In this document: positions 1 to 8,903 of the stretch, in pieces
Layout of the letters: the number at the start of each line of letters is the position of its first letter
Numbering within the stretch: the first letter of the stretch is position 1
NCBI GenBank assembly: GCA_003427395.1
Contig: BFEA01000260.1
Span: forward strand, 1,204,277 to 1,235,962
Direction of reading: 5' to 3'
DNA length: 31,686 bases
Origin: Chara braunii
Lineage: Eukaryota > Streptophyta > Charophyceae > Charales > Characeae
Notes under the pieces: generated by a model
The model's database searches: none
The model's input: the letters and a program-made list of their open reading frames with translations, nothing else
Told to the model about the DNA's origin: nothing
Position numbers and translations under genes: made by a program

Positions 1-1
1 G

Positions 2-577
2 ATTGAGTGGGGACTTGAGCAGTAGTGGAAAGGCCGTATCATCTCTGACCAAGTTAGGGCCAAGGATCATCTGATCCTTAACTTAGACGAAGGTGGTACA
101 GACGAGGTCCCCTACAGTCAGATTGAGTGGGGACTTGAGCAGGAGGACAGTAGCATAGGTCAGGGGAGGTCCTATGCAGTTGTCGCGGCTGGAGGGAGGC
201 CGCAAAGTAGAGGAGGAGGCCAGGGCCAAAGCGGCCAGGCCATGGGAGGCTGAGGATCGAGCGCACAGGGGGTTGGCGGTCAAGGGAACCGTCAAGTGGG
301 ACGTAGGGGTTAAGGTCCCTCGCCAAACTGTCAAGGTCCGAATCGGTCCCCACAGCGGTGAGGTGGTAGGTCACCTCAATGGTCAGGAGGTTGGCACCCA
401 GGCTGGCCACAAGGTCGGCCCTGAGAAGATCTGGGTCTGGACCAGAAAGTGTGGCAACAGCGAATGGAGCAGGGGCAGTGCATTTACTGTGGTGACCCCG
501 CCCATATCATAAAATATTGTCCTAAGTATAGACAGGCCCGGTGGGCTGCCCAGGAGTCAAAAGGCAGTCGCCGGTAG
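2..577 (+). pseudogene. gag: gag C-terminal part with CCHC zinc knuckle (broken)
   Basis: The gag frame (frame 2) reads through an RG/GQ-rich, nucleic-acid-binding type tail and reaches a perfect C-x2-C-x4-H-x4-C zinc knuckle at 479-520, ending at a TAG at 575-577. In the family this knuckle binds the element's RNA during packaging. The frame has in-frame stops at 23-25 (TAG) and further TGA/TAA codons between 240 and 430. Several TGAs sit where arginine CGA would suit the RG-rich context, as expected from deamination of methylated CpG. The words at 1-22 and 121-142 are identical and in the same frame, so a 120-bp (40-codon) duplication or an assembly join affects the start. A different frame, open from 174 to 512, is a shadow of this one. 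Confidence 0.72.
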
Positions 578-1271
578 GGGTTGCAACTGCCCCTACTATT
601 AGGCCATGTGGGGAAGCGAGCGCGCTTGTACAGGGAACTCCCACACCACATGAGCCTTCGGCAGAGGTTGCAGGCCCGTGCCTAGTTAGCTGTCCAGAGA
701 CTGCTTGTGTTAGTGTCTCTCTAGGCACGTCCCTCGCAGGCGTGGCAAAGGAATTGAAGGAGAGGATGCTTGCCTGGGCCAAGATGAAGAAAGACAGTAG
801 AGGGCAGCTAGTGTTAGTTGATGTAGAAGTTTTCAGGAGTAGAGTTGGGGCCCTTGTAGATTCAGGGGCTACTCGTAGTTATATTAGCCGAAGGGCGCTG
901 AAGAAACTGAGGCTAGGATTGAAAGTCCAGAAATTGGAAGACCCCATAGTTAGTGTTCTCGCAGACAACCGCACGATGTGTGTTGAGGACTACGTAGAGG
1001 GAGTCCAGGCGTATTTTCGCCTAGAGAAAGATGGGAAGGTGGAGAAAGTTCTCCATTCCTGACTCTCCTCGTGCATGATGACCTTCCTTTTGATATAGTC
1101 CTAGGTATGGACTGCGGAGAGGCAGAAGGGGCCACACTCCACTTGAGAGAGCATGAGTGTAGGCTCCCTAGTCCGTCAAGCAAGGTTAAGATAGCCCGAT
1201 TGTTTCACGTGTCAGGAGTAGACAACTCGCTGGCACATTGCTGTCTCAGTGCTCCCGCATTTGCGCACTAG
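541..1271 (+). pseudogene. retropepsin-like aspartic protease of the gypsy element, frameshifted
   Basis: This domain cleaves the Gag-Pol polyprotein. The active-site motif D-S-G-A-T lies at 859-873 in frame 1, followed by the typical hydrophobic and basic helix. The downstream I-L-G-M-D motif of gypsy proteases is in another frame (from 1071, frame 3). The join lies at about 1057-1062, in a C-rich run where a single base appears to be missing. Near 1250 the frame returns to frame 1 and the linker to RT begins, so two nearby indels partly compensate. The 541-860 part is a low-complexity linker between knuckle and protease. The start at 541 is only the first ATG after a stop; in a live copy the protein would be made as part of Gag-Pol. 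Confidence 0.8.
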
Positions 1272-1273
1272 TA

Positions 1274-3210
1274 AGAAAGGAGCAGTTGGAAGACCAGTCT
1301 TTGTAGTGTATGTTAGACCTGTCACTGAGCCTAAGGAAGAGGATAGTTCCATGGATCCAGCCATTACCAAGCTGCTGGAAGAGTTTAAAGGTATAATAGA
1401 GTCGTGGACAGGAGTAGTGCCTTGACCGATCCAGCACAGGATAGAGATAGAGCCTGGCAGTAGAACTCCTAAGAGAGCAGTCTATAGGATGTCCCCTAGA
1501 GAGTTAGAGGAGTTGCGCAAGCAGTTGGACGAGCTCCTGGAGAAAGGTTGGATTAGGCCCAGTTCGTCTCCTTTTGGAGCACCAGTTTTGTTTGTCCCCA
1601 GTTGGCTTATGTGTATAGACTATAGGGGTTTGAACGCTATTACGGTTAAGAATGCTTAACCATTGCCCAGGATAGACGATCTCTTAGATCGGGTGCAGGG
1701 TTCCAGGTATTTCTCAAAGATAGACTTGAAGTCCGGGTATCATCAGATAGAGGTCCATCTTGATGACCAGTACAAGACTGCGTTCCGGACTAGATATGGG
1801 CATTATGAGTTCATAGTTATGCCTTTGGGACTGACCAATGCGCCAGCTGCATTTCAACGATGTATGAATGATTTGTTTAGGCCTTGGTTGGGTACATTCG
1901 TCATAGTTTACTTAGACGACATCCTAGTATTCAGTAGGACCCTCCAGGAGCACCAGGGTCATTTGAGGCAGGTCTTGGAGAAGCTGAGAAAAGCTAACTT
2001 CAAGATCAATGCAAAGAAGTGTGAGTGGGCCAAGACACAAGTCCTGTACTTGGGCCACTTGTTAGACGGAGATGGCATTAAGCCTGAGGACAGTAAAATA
2101 GCGGCAATTAGGGATTGGCCGACGCCCCGCACGCCCCGCACCTTGACAGAGTTGCGGTCGTTCCTAGGCCTAGCTAACTATTACAGGAAGTTCGTAAGGA
2201 ACTTCTCGACTATCGCCGCTCCCCTTCGCAGGTCGCTCAAGAAAGAGGCAATCTGGCAGTGGGATAAGGACTATACATCTGCGCTAAAGAAGTTAAAGCG
2301 CGCGTTGATAGAGTACCCTATCCTCAAAGTAGCAGATCCGTCTTTGCCATTTGTCGTTACCACGGATGCAAGTCAGTATGGAATAGGTGTCGTGTTACAG
2401 CAGGACGACAGCAATGGCTACAGACCCGTAGAGTTCGTGTCAGCAAGGATGCCCTCAGAGAAGAAAGCCACCTCGACGTATGAGAGAGAACTCTACGCTC
2501 TCAGGCAGGCCTTAGAGCATTCGAAGCATTACCTGCTTGGGAGGCACTTTAAGGTGTATTCAGACCATGAGACCCTTAGATGGCTGAAGACACAGGCCAA
2601 AATGACACCTAAGTTGACTAGGTGGGCCGTTGAGATAGACCAATATAACTTCGAGCTCAAGCTTGGGAAAGGCAAGTATAATGTAGTCGCGGATACTCTG
2701 AGTAGGAGATCAGACTACTTCGGAGCTAGAGTTCACTATCTGAATATAGGGAGTGACCTGCAGGAGAAAGTTAGACAGGCTTACGTGCTGGACCCTATCT
2801 ATAGTGACCTCCTCAAGAGAGTTAAGGAGGCCCTAGAGACCGAGCCAGATTACCGCACTACAGAGGGGTTGTTATTTGAGAAAACCAATGTAGTAGACCG
2901 TCTGTGCGTTCCCAACAGTGAGGAGATCCGCAGTTTGATCTTAGGGCAATGCCACGACACAGAGGGACATTTTGGGTGGCAAAAGACTCTAGCCAATCTA
3001 ATGCACGCTCATACATGGCCAGGAATGAAGAATGACTGCATAGAGTATGTCCGCAGTTGTAAAGTTTGCCAGAGAAACAAGAGCACTACGCGTGCCCCTC
3101 TAGGTCTTCTCAGACCCTTGCCTATTCCTGATCAGCCAGGAGATTCAGTGTCCATTGACTTTATGGACACCGGCGTCAGGCAAGAGCCAAGTCATGGTTA
3201 TAGTCGATAG
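1274..3210 (+). pseudogene. pol: pol: reverse transcriptase, RNase H and integrase zinc-binding domain
   Basis: RT copies the element RNA into DNA. Frame 1 is open from 1663 to 3210 (515 codons). RT motif A Asp is at 1723-1725, the conserved F-x-V-M-P-L-G-L-T-N-A-P block follows, and the catalytic Y-L-D-D is at 1909-1920. RNase H residues are D (2365), E (2488) and D (2563), followed by the A-D-x-L-S-R end motif. The integrase HHCC zinc-binding motif uses H 2953, H 2968, C 3058 and C 3067. Upstream, the same frame runs from about 1274 through the RT N-terminus but is cut by TGA at 1423-1425 (CGA-type context) and TAA at 1657-1659. The K-K-D-G-like residues expected before the M-C-I-D-Y-R-G motif are missing. 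The frame is lost at about 3170, inside the integrase linker. Confidence 0.93.
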
Positions 3211-4234
3211 ATTTAGCAAGTATGTTGTTTTTGTTCCTTTGCCTGCAGTGGCACGTACAAAGTTAGTCATTCAGAAGTTTTTCGATTTTTGGGTTAGTGA
3301 GCATGGCGTCCCATTGTCTATTGTTAGTGATAGAGATACCCGCTTCACTAGCCAGAACTGGCAGGAGCTGATGAAGGTCTATGGGTTAAAGCTGCTGATG
3401 TCGTCTGGCCGCCATCCAGAGACTAACGGTCAGACCGAGCAGATGAACAAGATCCTGCAGCAAGTTCTGCGCATGTATATTAGACCCGATCAGATTTACT
3501 GGGACAAGATGTTACCCAAGGTAGCCAGTGCGTACAATAACAGCGTGCACTTGTCCACCTGTCGCACTCCCAATGAGCTGCACAAGTCCTTTAGACCACG
3601 TAGATCGTTCGAGGGAGTTAACCGGGATCAGATTCACAGGCTACCACCCGGTACTAGGGAGTTCGCGATAGAGCACGAGAAAGAAATAGCCACTGTTGTT
3701 GAGAACCTCAGGAAGGCCCAGCACCGAATGATAGAACAGGCTAATAAGCACCGTCGCCCATCGCAGTTTCAGGTATGCGACCTGGTCTGGGTCAAGTCTA
3801 AAGAGTTTGCGCCTGAGGAGAACATCTCGCAAAAGTTACTGGCCACGTATAAAGGACCGTGGCCAGTTCTAGAAGTTAAGGGCGGAGAGGATGGACCGTC
3901 CTACACCACAGAAATTCCAGCACACCTCCACACCTACCCTGTTTTTCATGCATCAAAATTGCTGCCGTGTGTCACGAGTCAACAGTTTCCATCTAGGAGG
4001 TCCATGATCGCCCCAGACATGGACGGCAGATACGACACTGACGGCATTGTGGGTGAAGATATGTTCAGAACAGGAGGTAGAGGCCGACCACAGAAGCAGT
4101 ATAAGGTCCGGTTTGCTTATCAGGAACCGGAGGACGACCGCTGGTTCACTAGATCAGAACTTCTAGAGACCGCTCCCGACATAGTTAGAGCCTACGAGAG
4201 AGATAAGAAAGGGAAAGGTCCTGCCTTGGACTGA
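3155..4234 (+). pseudogene. integrase catalytic core and chromodomain-like tail of the gypsy element
   Basis: This is the second half of pol in frame 2, displaced from the upstream frame by an apparent one-base loss in a C run near 3170. The DDE triad is complete: D at 3206-3208, D at 3329-3331 and E at 3437-3439, with exactly 35 residues between the second D and the E (DD35E). A YKGPWPV block near 3865 is the GPY/F module. The last ~65 residues (about 4035-4210) contain a Y-D-x-D-G-I start and a W-F-x-R-S-E-L-L motif followed by a helical end, resembling the chromodomain that directs chromovirus integrases to heterochromatin; I cannot verify the aromatic cage. The frame ends at the TGA after 4231. 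The start at 3155 is formal only; the domain is normally part of the polyprotein. Confidence 0.9.
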
Positions 4235-4343
4235 GTTATTCTCGGAGGACCTCGAATTTAGGCCGGCGGGAGTGAAACAGTATTCACCAGTTCGCAGTAG
4301 CCGATGCAGATCCCAGGGCTCGATCCCTAGTCCCCACCTTACC

Positions 4344-5270
4344 TGTGTACAGTATCGGTGTTGACCCCTAGAGTTGAACCTGCGACCTGTGTATTTGTAA
4401 CAGTTGGTAGGCTGTCGTAGGGTCCATAGGTAGCAGGGGTTCGATCTTTAGACCTGTCGAGTAGGAGTCTCAGTCAGATCTAGAAGTCGTAGGTGTAGTT
4501 TTCCCGAAGGGTCGAGGTCGTAGCTCCTACAGTCCAGAAAGGTCAAGGTCGTAGCTGCTACAGTATCGAAAGGCCAAGTGTACGACCTTCAGGAAGGTCC
4601 CAGTAGTGGTCTTTTGAAGATGCCCATGTTTAGGCTGAGGCAAGTGGGCAAGTAGTGAGGCAAGTGGGCAAGTGGTGGAGTCTACCCGTGCTGAGTCAGC
4701 AGTTCCAGTCCCAGTCAGTCCTGGTCCAGTCAAGCAAGTACCGCATGGGACTGTGTGCACCACGGGCATGGGAAAGGGCCAGACCAACGAGCTGCAGAAG
4801 TTTAAATCAAGAGGCAGCGCCCGGTCATTCATTCATTCCTGCGTGAGCCATGCGGAAACGCTGTCGTAGCGGCTTGTGCGAGGTAGTCTGCAGTGAGCCC
4901 GAAGACGAAGTGGGCGAGAGAGAAGTAGCGTAGCCATAGCGATAGGGTAGTAGCGGCCATAGCCGCCATAGCTGTAGATAGCGTGCAGTGTGAGTGTGTG
5001 TGTGTGTGTACAGAGTATCGCGTGTGGGATATCCAGGGTGATCCTGTGTATGTGAACAGAGAGTTGTGTGGGCGCTGAGTCGCCATACCCATCGAAGTGA
5101 ACTTGTATCTGAACTGTGTTCTCGGTTACCATATCCCTGAGTTCTGAGTGGGCGTGTGTCGCCAGTTTGCTGCGCACCTGTTTGCATGCATGCGAAGTGT
5201 GGATGAGAGTGAGTCTGATTGCAGTGCATGCAAACAGACGATGAATAAACTTGGCGCCGCCAGACAATGA
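4344..5270 (+). repeat. candidate 3' LTR of the plus-strand gypsy element (forward copy)
   Basis: It lies just downstream of pol and matches, diverged and in reverse orientation, the sequence at 5271-5828. Aligned blocks include the start (TGTGTACAGTA at 4344), a block near 4542-4575 around GTAGCTGCTACAG, and the block AAGAGGCAGCG plus CATTCATTCATT near 4808-4835. The TATA position in this copy is degenerate (TTTAAATC near 4801), whereas the reverse copy keeps TATAAATA. A polyadenylation-type AATAAA is at about 5244. Inside are a 20-bp tandem duplication (4636-4655 and 4656-4675), a short GT run near 4990-5010, and a hairpin with 13-bp perfect arms (5178-5190 and 5225-5237). Both outer borders are approximate; no clear polypurine tract or target-site duplication could be fixed. 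Confidence 0.55.
5178..5237. repeat. hairpin with 13-bp perfect arms in the LTR region
   Basis: CTGTTTGCATGCA at 5178-5190 is the exact reverse complement of 5225-5237, with a 34-base spacer. It lies in the transcribed part of the candidate forward LTR, just upstream of the AATAAA. Confidence 0.7.
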
Positions 5271-5828
5271 TTCCCACCCGATCAACTGTATCCACCAGCA
5301 ACTTATTCGCGTCTTCCTTCTCTTAGCCCTCTTCTCCCTCGGGCACCTGCAGACCTCCGTAGCACAAGACGCTCCAACAGCACTTCAACACGGCTCACAG
5401 GCAGAATGAATGAATGAATGACTTGACGCTGCCTCTTTATTTATACTTAGGATCGTCGTTGTTCTGGCCTGTGACCCTGGGCCCAGGGCTTGCTGACTGG
5501 ACAAAGTGCAACCGGGACTGGGTACCGCTGACTAGGCTAGGTAGGACTGGGACTGGCCTTTGCTGACTATACTAGAACTGCTCCTCGCTGACTCAGCCGC
5601 GGACTGATCCCTACGACCTACAAACTACCAGTTCCGGAACTTCCGAAAGGTCCTAGACTTGACCTTTCGGAACTGTAGCAGCTATGACTTAACCAAACCT
5701 ACGACTCCTAATTCTAAGGTCTATGGGTCAAACCCATGCGACCGCACTACATACAACAGCCGAACATACGACTTTCAGGAAACAGGTCTCGGGTTCAAAC
5801 ACACGGGTCAATGGGTACTGTACATGGG
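5271..5828 (-). repeat. inverted LTR-like copy, related to the adjacent forward LTR
   Basis: Read on the minus strand, this segment starts with TGTACAGTACCC (5828 downward), goes through the GTAGCTGCTACAG-type block near 5660-5690, and reaches TATAAATA (5446-5439) followed by AAGAGGCAGCG and a CATTCATT run. The same order occurs in the forward copy. The two are clearly family members but not identical, so this is an independent insertion (solo or truncated LTR) and not a fold-back duplication made on the spot. No coding part of the same orientation is attached on its right side. The junction with the forward LTR near 5250-5280 contains a TGGCGCCGCCA word that could be a primer-binding-site relic; I am not certain of that. 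Confidence 0.6.
5439..5446 (-). promoter_or_regulatory. TATA box in the inverted LTR
   Basis: TATAAATA on the minus strand. It would drive transcription from about 25-35 bp further left in a live LTR. The equivalent site in the forward LTR has decayed. Position and conservation of the flank support it; activity is unknown. Confidence 0.45.
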
Positions 5829-5872
5829 TAAAGGGGGTAAAGAACGCCAAGCTTTATAGCAATGTTGCTGGG

Positions 5873-6040
5873 TTTTTTTTCTTTTTTTTTTCGTACTGTT
5901 AACCTAGATTTCCTGCCCAGTCGCACGGGGTACCCCACCATGCTCGGAATGGCGGCCAGGGCGCCCGGCCGGTAAACCCCCCCGAGCAGGCACCCGGGCC
6001 CCTCTCGCTCTGAGGCAGAAAAAGCCTCATTTTTTTTTTC
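5873..6040. repeat. GC-rich palindromic island A with T-tracts and a terminator-like hairpin
   Basis: A T-rich tract (5873-5891) is followed by a GC-rich block containing the 10-bp palindrome GGGGTACCCC (5927-5936) and GGCGCCC/GGCCGG words. At its right end a 6-bp hairpin (TGAGGC 6011-6016, GCCTCA 6024-6029) is directly followed by ten T. The shape is that of a hairpin-plus-T terminator, but in a eukaryote a T run alone would stop RNA polymerase III. The same GGGGTACCCC and GGCGGCC words recur in island B 430 bp away. I know no family for it. Confidence 0.55.
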
Positions 6041-6349
6041 GTGCCACACTGCCACAGCCCTATTCCAAACGTGCCAACGTTGTCTTTGGTGGTCGGCGCG
6101 TTTTTTGGGGGGGGCGTACCCCCATTTTGTAGGTTTTTAATTTTGGGGGGGATTCTGGCCATCGATCTGCGTTGCGCTCTGATACAGGATTCGAATTCGC
6201 CCCCTCCTGTACCCACTCCCCCCCCACAACCCACAGAAATCAACATGCTTGAAAATAGAAAAAGAGGGCGGATTTAGGCACTACTCCCAAAGTGTGGCAA
6301 GGTCTGGTAGTTAAAAACAGAAACAAATCAACTTGGTGGGTTTTTTGCA
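6041..6349. other. intervening sequence between GC islands A and B
   Basis: It contains G and C homopolymers (for example G runs near 6106-6114 and 6144-6150, and a C8 run near 6220) and no convincing coding frame. The short open frames on both strands are rich in P and G because of the homopolymers and match no known protein. Confidence 0.5.
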
Positions 6350-6412
6350 TGCCTGGGGTACCCCGGGCGGGGTGCCCAGGGCGGCCGGCCGGGCGCCCCG
6401 GGAAAGCTAGCT
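6350..6412. repeat. GC-rich palindromic island B
   Basis: After a T6 run comes GCATGC and then the palindrome GGGGTACCCC (6355-6364), GGGCGGGG, the 8-bp palindrome GGCCGGCC and GGGCGCCCCGGG. The word order matches island A. The flanks are ordinary, moderately AT-rich sequence. Confidence 0.55.
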
Positions 6413-6470
6413 GTTACCTACCTTCTGGATATTAGAGGTGCTGATACGAGCAGACACCTCTAACACCTTA

Positions 6471-6535
6471 GGACGGCTCCATCTATTGGTGGGGAGCATC
6501 ACCTGCTGGAAGACGGCTCCATCGTCCCATATACA
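6471..6535 (+). repeat. dispersed 50-bp repeat, copy 1 (GGTGGGGAGCATCACC type)
   Basis: The stretch around CCATCTATTGGTGGGGAGC is shared, with substitutions, with 10273-10322 (plus) and 11670-11725 (minus). Two frames are open in copies 1 and 3, and many differences fall at positions that keep the residue, so it may be a relic of a coding or transposon sequence. Just upstream, AGAGGTG and CACCTCT (about 6434-6460) form a short inverted repeat. Confidence 0.5.
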
Positions 6536-7109
6536 ATTACAAAAATTGTCTGACAGGTTGAAGTTGTGACTGCGCTATACGAGAGGGCTACTGCCTGTCA
6601 ACATTGATTGCCCTGGGTGACCAGGGGATTGACTGAGCAAGCATACTAGAATGCGATGCTGCGGTTTTATTCTTGACATCGAGTCTTTCTATCACTGTGA
6701 AGCCGAACACACAAAGTGTTGGATATTTCACTCAGCAACAGGGAGCATGAGCTGGGTTTAGATTGCTGTGAGACAGGTTAGTTTGGCCCTTCCTGATGCA
6801 GTGCCGCCGCAATGATAATCCAACTGAGCACAAGAGGAATCGTTGGTTCGCACAATTGGCAATGCTGCTTGGCTGAAAAGTAAGTGGTGCGAAGATATCG
6901 TGCGTGGGATTATGAATGAATGCCTGTGCTTGCACCAACAGCAACTGCCTCTTTGGATGATGCATGACTGGAGATAGGGCCAGCCCGTCTGGCCCGGAAA
7001 GCATAGGTTCCAAGGTGTCCCTTCCACAGTGGAGCATTTGTCTTGTGAGGGTTCACTCCATCGCAATTTCTTTTTTTTTGTTTGTTTGTTTAAATCCCCC
7101 GAAGGTGGA
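6536..7109. other. unassigned, no supported gene
   Basis: Mixed-composition sequence with short overlapping frames on both strands and none with recognisable domains. A T-rich stretch (7072-7090) adjoins the 3' end of the U2-like sequence; read from the U2 strand it is an A-rich tail. Confidence 0.4.
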
Positions 7110-7299
7110 GATGGGTTGCTCTGCTCTTTGGAGCAGTGCAGCGCAGAGGCAACGCTGGAGGGGTCAAGCAAGCATGCGACCCCTCCGGACCCTGGGACAT
7201 TAGTTTAATATCATTTGGCCCAGTGGATCACGGATCAGAGATTAAACTGATCAGAACGGATTTTTCACTTGATCTCAGCCAAAACGCTGGGAAACGTGT
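7110..7299 (-). ncRNA. U2 snRNA-like sequence, probably a full-length pseudogene
   Basis: Read on the minus strand from about 7299, the sequence follows U2 snRNA: TTTTGGCT, GAGATCAAGTG, a TTCTGATCAG/TTTAAT block and GATATTAAA occur in the right order and spacing. The length of about 190 nt equals that of plant U2. Stem-loop III is kept as a 9-bp perfect stem (7157-7165 with 7178-7186) around the GCTTGCTT loop, and a stem-loop IV-like hairpin closes the 3' end (about 7115-7153). Two essential elements are lost. The branch-site-pairing word GTAGTA reads GAAAAA, and there is no AT5-6G Sm site between the second and third stems. A TATA-like ATAAATAG lies only 8-15 bp upstream, too close for an snRNA promoter. 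The A-rich stretch past the 3' end could indicate retroposition. A divergent functional U2 is unlikely. Confidence 0.75.
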
Positions 7300-7352
7300 T
7301 TTGCCACTATTTATCCTACTGAAGTCGAGCCATTTGCAGATAATCTAGACAG

Positions 7353-8216
7353 GTGAGAAGTAGAGTGACCTTGTTATCACTATATGTTGAGATTGGGCCC
7401 TTCTTACAAAGGTTTTGCCCACTTCCCTCCTCTTTGCCGCCTCATAGGGGCCAATGGGCTGTCTTCCTCTTTTCTCTGTGTCCTTTTTCTATTTTTTTTA
7501 ATCAGTTCTGCTGCTTCCATCAGATTTCCCTCTTGGGGGTTCCCCCCCCGGCCTTTACTTTCCCCACTAAGTTACGGACGTGCATGTCATTTCCCTGCAC
7601 CTCTTTGGAAAATCTAGGATTCTTTGTGCCCTGTTGGCCTGACTCCCTCTGGGCCCACGTGTTGGCCTTGGGCACGTGCTTCCTTTCGAGCACTACTGTG
7701 TGCATGCAGTCTCTCGGACAGAAGCAAAGGACATCCACACCTTGTGCGGAACCGACACACAATCTTATCGTGGTGCACTGCGAGAAAAAGTGTCACACCT
7801 TGTCCAGGGCAGAAGCAGAACAATGTCTTGCTTTCAGGAAAAGCACCGTGCTGCTTTCGCTTGCCTTGGGAAGAAGCGGCACACCGAGGCGCGTTGCTGT
7901 GATGTGCCGCGTTGCTGTGATGCAGCACATCGCCATTGGCCATGGCGGAATCAGCACACCAAGGTGCCTCGTACAGCCCTGTTGCACGAAAGGAGCACAC
8001 CATAGTACCTTGCTGTGCTCTGTTGTGCATTGCTGGTATGCAGTCCCAACAGAATCAGCACACCAAGGTGCTTTGGTTGTGCTGCAGCTCGGTCTTGTCT
8101 TGGATGAAAGGAAGGGCACCACAGTGGCTTGCTGTGCTGTCGAACAAGGTCTTGCCTTGGGGCAGAAGCAGTCTTGAGCTGTGCTGCAGTTGGAGCGGGC
8201 TGAAGTCGATCTCCAG
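7353..8216. repeat. low-complexity, internally repeated tract
   Basis: The left part (7400-7600) is pyrimidine-rich. From about 7680 the sequence is built of degenerate repeats of words such as TTGCTGTG, CAGAAGCAG and AGCACACCAAGGTGC. Two exact duplications can be placed: GCGTTGCTGTGATG at 7891-7904 and 7909-7922, and the 20-mer starting GAATCAGCACACC at 7948-7967 and 8052-8071. A 274-codon frame is open on the plus strand (7353-8177), but other frames are open too, its composition just follows the repeats (many C, L, H and S) and it has no domain. I regard it as non-coding. Confidence 0.55.
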
Positions 8217-8640
8217 CTATGGCGTCCGATAGATAACCCCCCAGGTGATTCCTCTTTCACGAAGCACTTCCTGGCCCATACTCACACTGTCTTCTGGTGG
8301 GATCATAGGAAGACGATCGGAGGGTAGCAGATTTGAGAGTAGAGGAGCAAACCTTCGCCTGACAGCATCAGCGTCAGCCTCCATCATAATAGCAAATCGG
8401 GCAGCGACCTGAGCAGAGCAACTTACAACTTTATCGTGGCGAGAATAGTACGGGAAATTATGGAACGACTGAGCTCGACTCCTGTGCTTTGTCAAAACTA
8501 CCCTCATCCTTCTATAAAGCATTCCAGACAAGGAAGCAGTAGGTATATTAGCCTCCCGTACCAATTTGATACAACACCGCCGACTTGGAGATCCTTTCAG
8601 AAACCTCAGCCTGAGAATGAGGGTTTATGAGGACAGATAC
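8217..8640 (-). pseudogene. unrecognised coding fragment, 3' end of a broken minus-strand locus
   Basis: A minus-strand frame of about 138 codons runs from roughly 8630 to a stop at 8217. It reads as a globular protein with a basic start (Arg/Lys-rich), an Ala/Arg/Met-rich helical middle and a Pro-rich D-R-L-P-M-I-P-P-E-D stretch. It could be the end of the same locus that continues to the right (8904-10160) in shifted frames. No family is recognised. The amino-acid mix, with balanced charged residues, differs from the pyrimidine-driven frames on the plus strand, which supports the minus strand. Confidence 0.4.
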
Positions 8641-8903
8641 CGAAGTTCCTACGTATAACACGAGACTGGACACTTCTCACAGTGTGTTTCGATTCTTTCC
8701 TTGAAAAACGTCAAACAGCGTCATAGGCGCACATAAGATTATCGAATGAACAATTATACAAGAGCTTCCTGTCATTAGGATGACTCAGCAAGCGTGAGAA
8801 AGATAACTTGAGCTTTCCAACAAAACTTTCTGCGAAACTTTCAAGGCTACCCAGGCCAATTTGGTATGTGGTTTACTCGCTTGATCACTAAATCCAGATC
8901 TAC

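Larger units (their letters stand above)
1..5270 (+). mobile_element. Ty3/gypsy LTR retrotransposon (chromovirus-like), 5'-truncated by the window edge, non-autonomous
   Basis: Domains occur in the Ty3/gypsy order: gag CCHC knuckle, protease, reverse transcriptase, RNase H, integrase, chromodomain-like tail, then a candidate 3' LTR. RT before integrase separates it from Ty1/copia. The 5' LTR and most of gag lie outside the window. The copy is dead: in-frame stops in gag, a stop at 1423-1425 and another at 1657-1659 before RT, frame changes near 1060, 1250 and 3170, and a probable four-codon deletion before the first RT motif (about 1600). Every catalytic residue checked in RT, RNase H and integrase is still present, so inactivation looks fairly recent compared with the second gypsy element at 26.4-30.6 kb. 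Base composition is near balanced, unlike the AT-rich middle of the window. Confidence 0.93.

Noticed and set aside
4829-5301. Minus-strand frames of 87-158 codons
   Set aside because: They lie across the inverted LTR pair and reflect GT/CA and CATT repeats (H/T runs); no domain.
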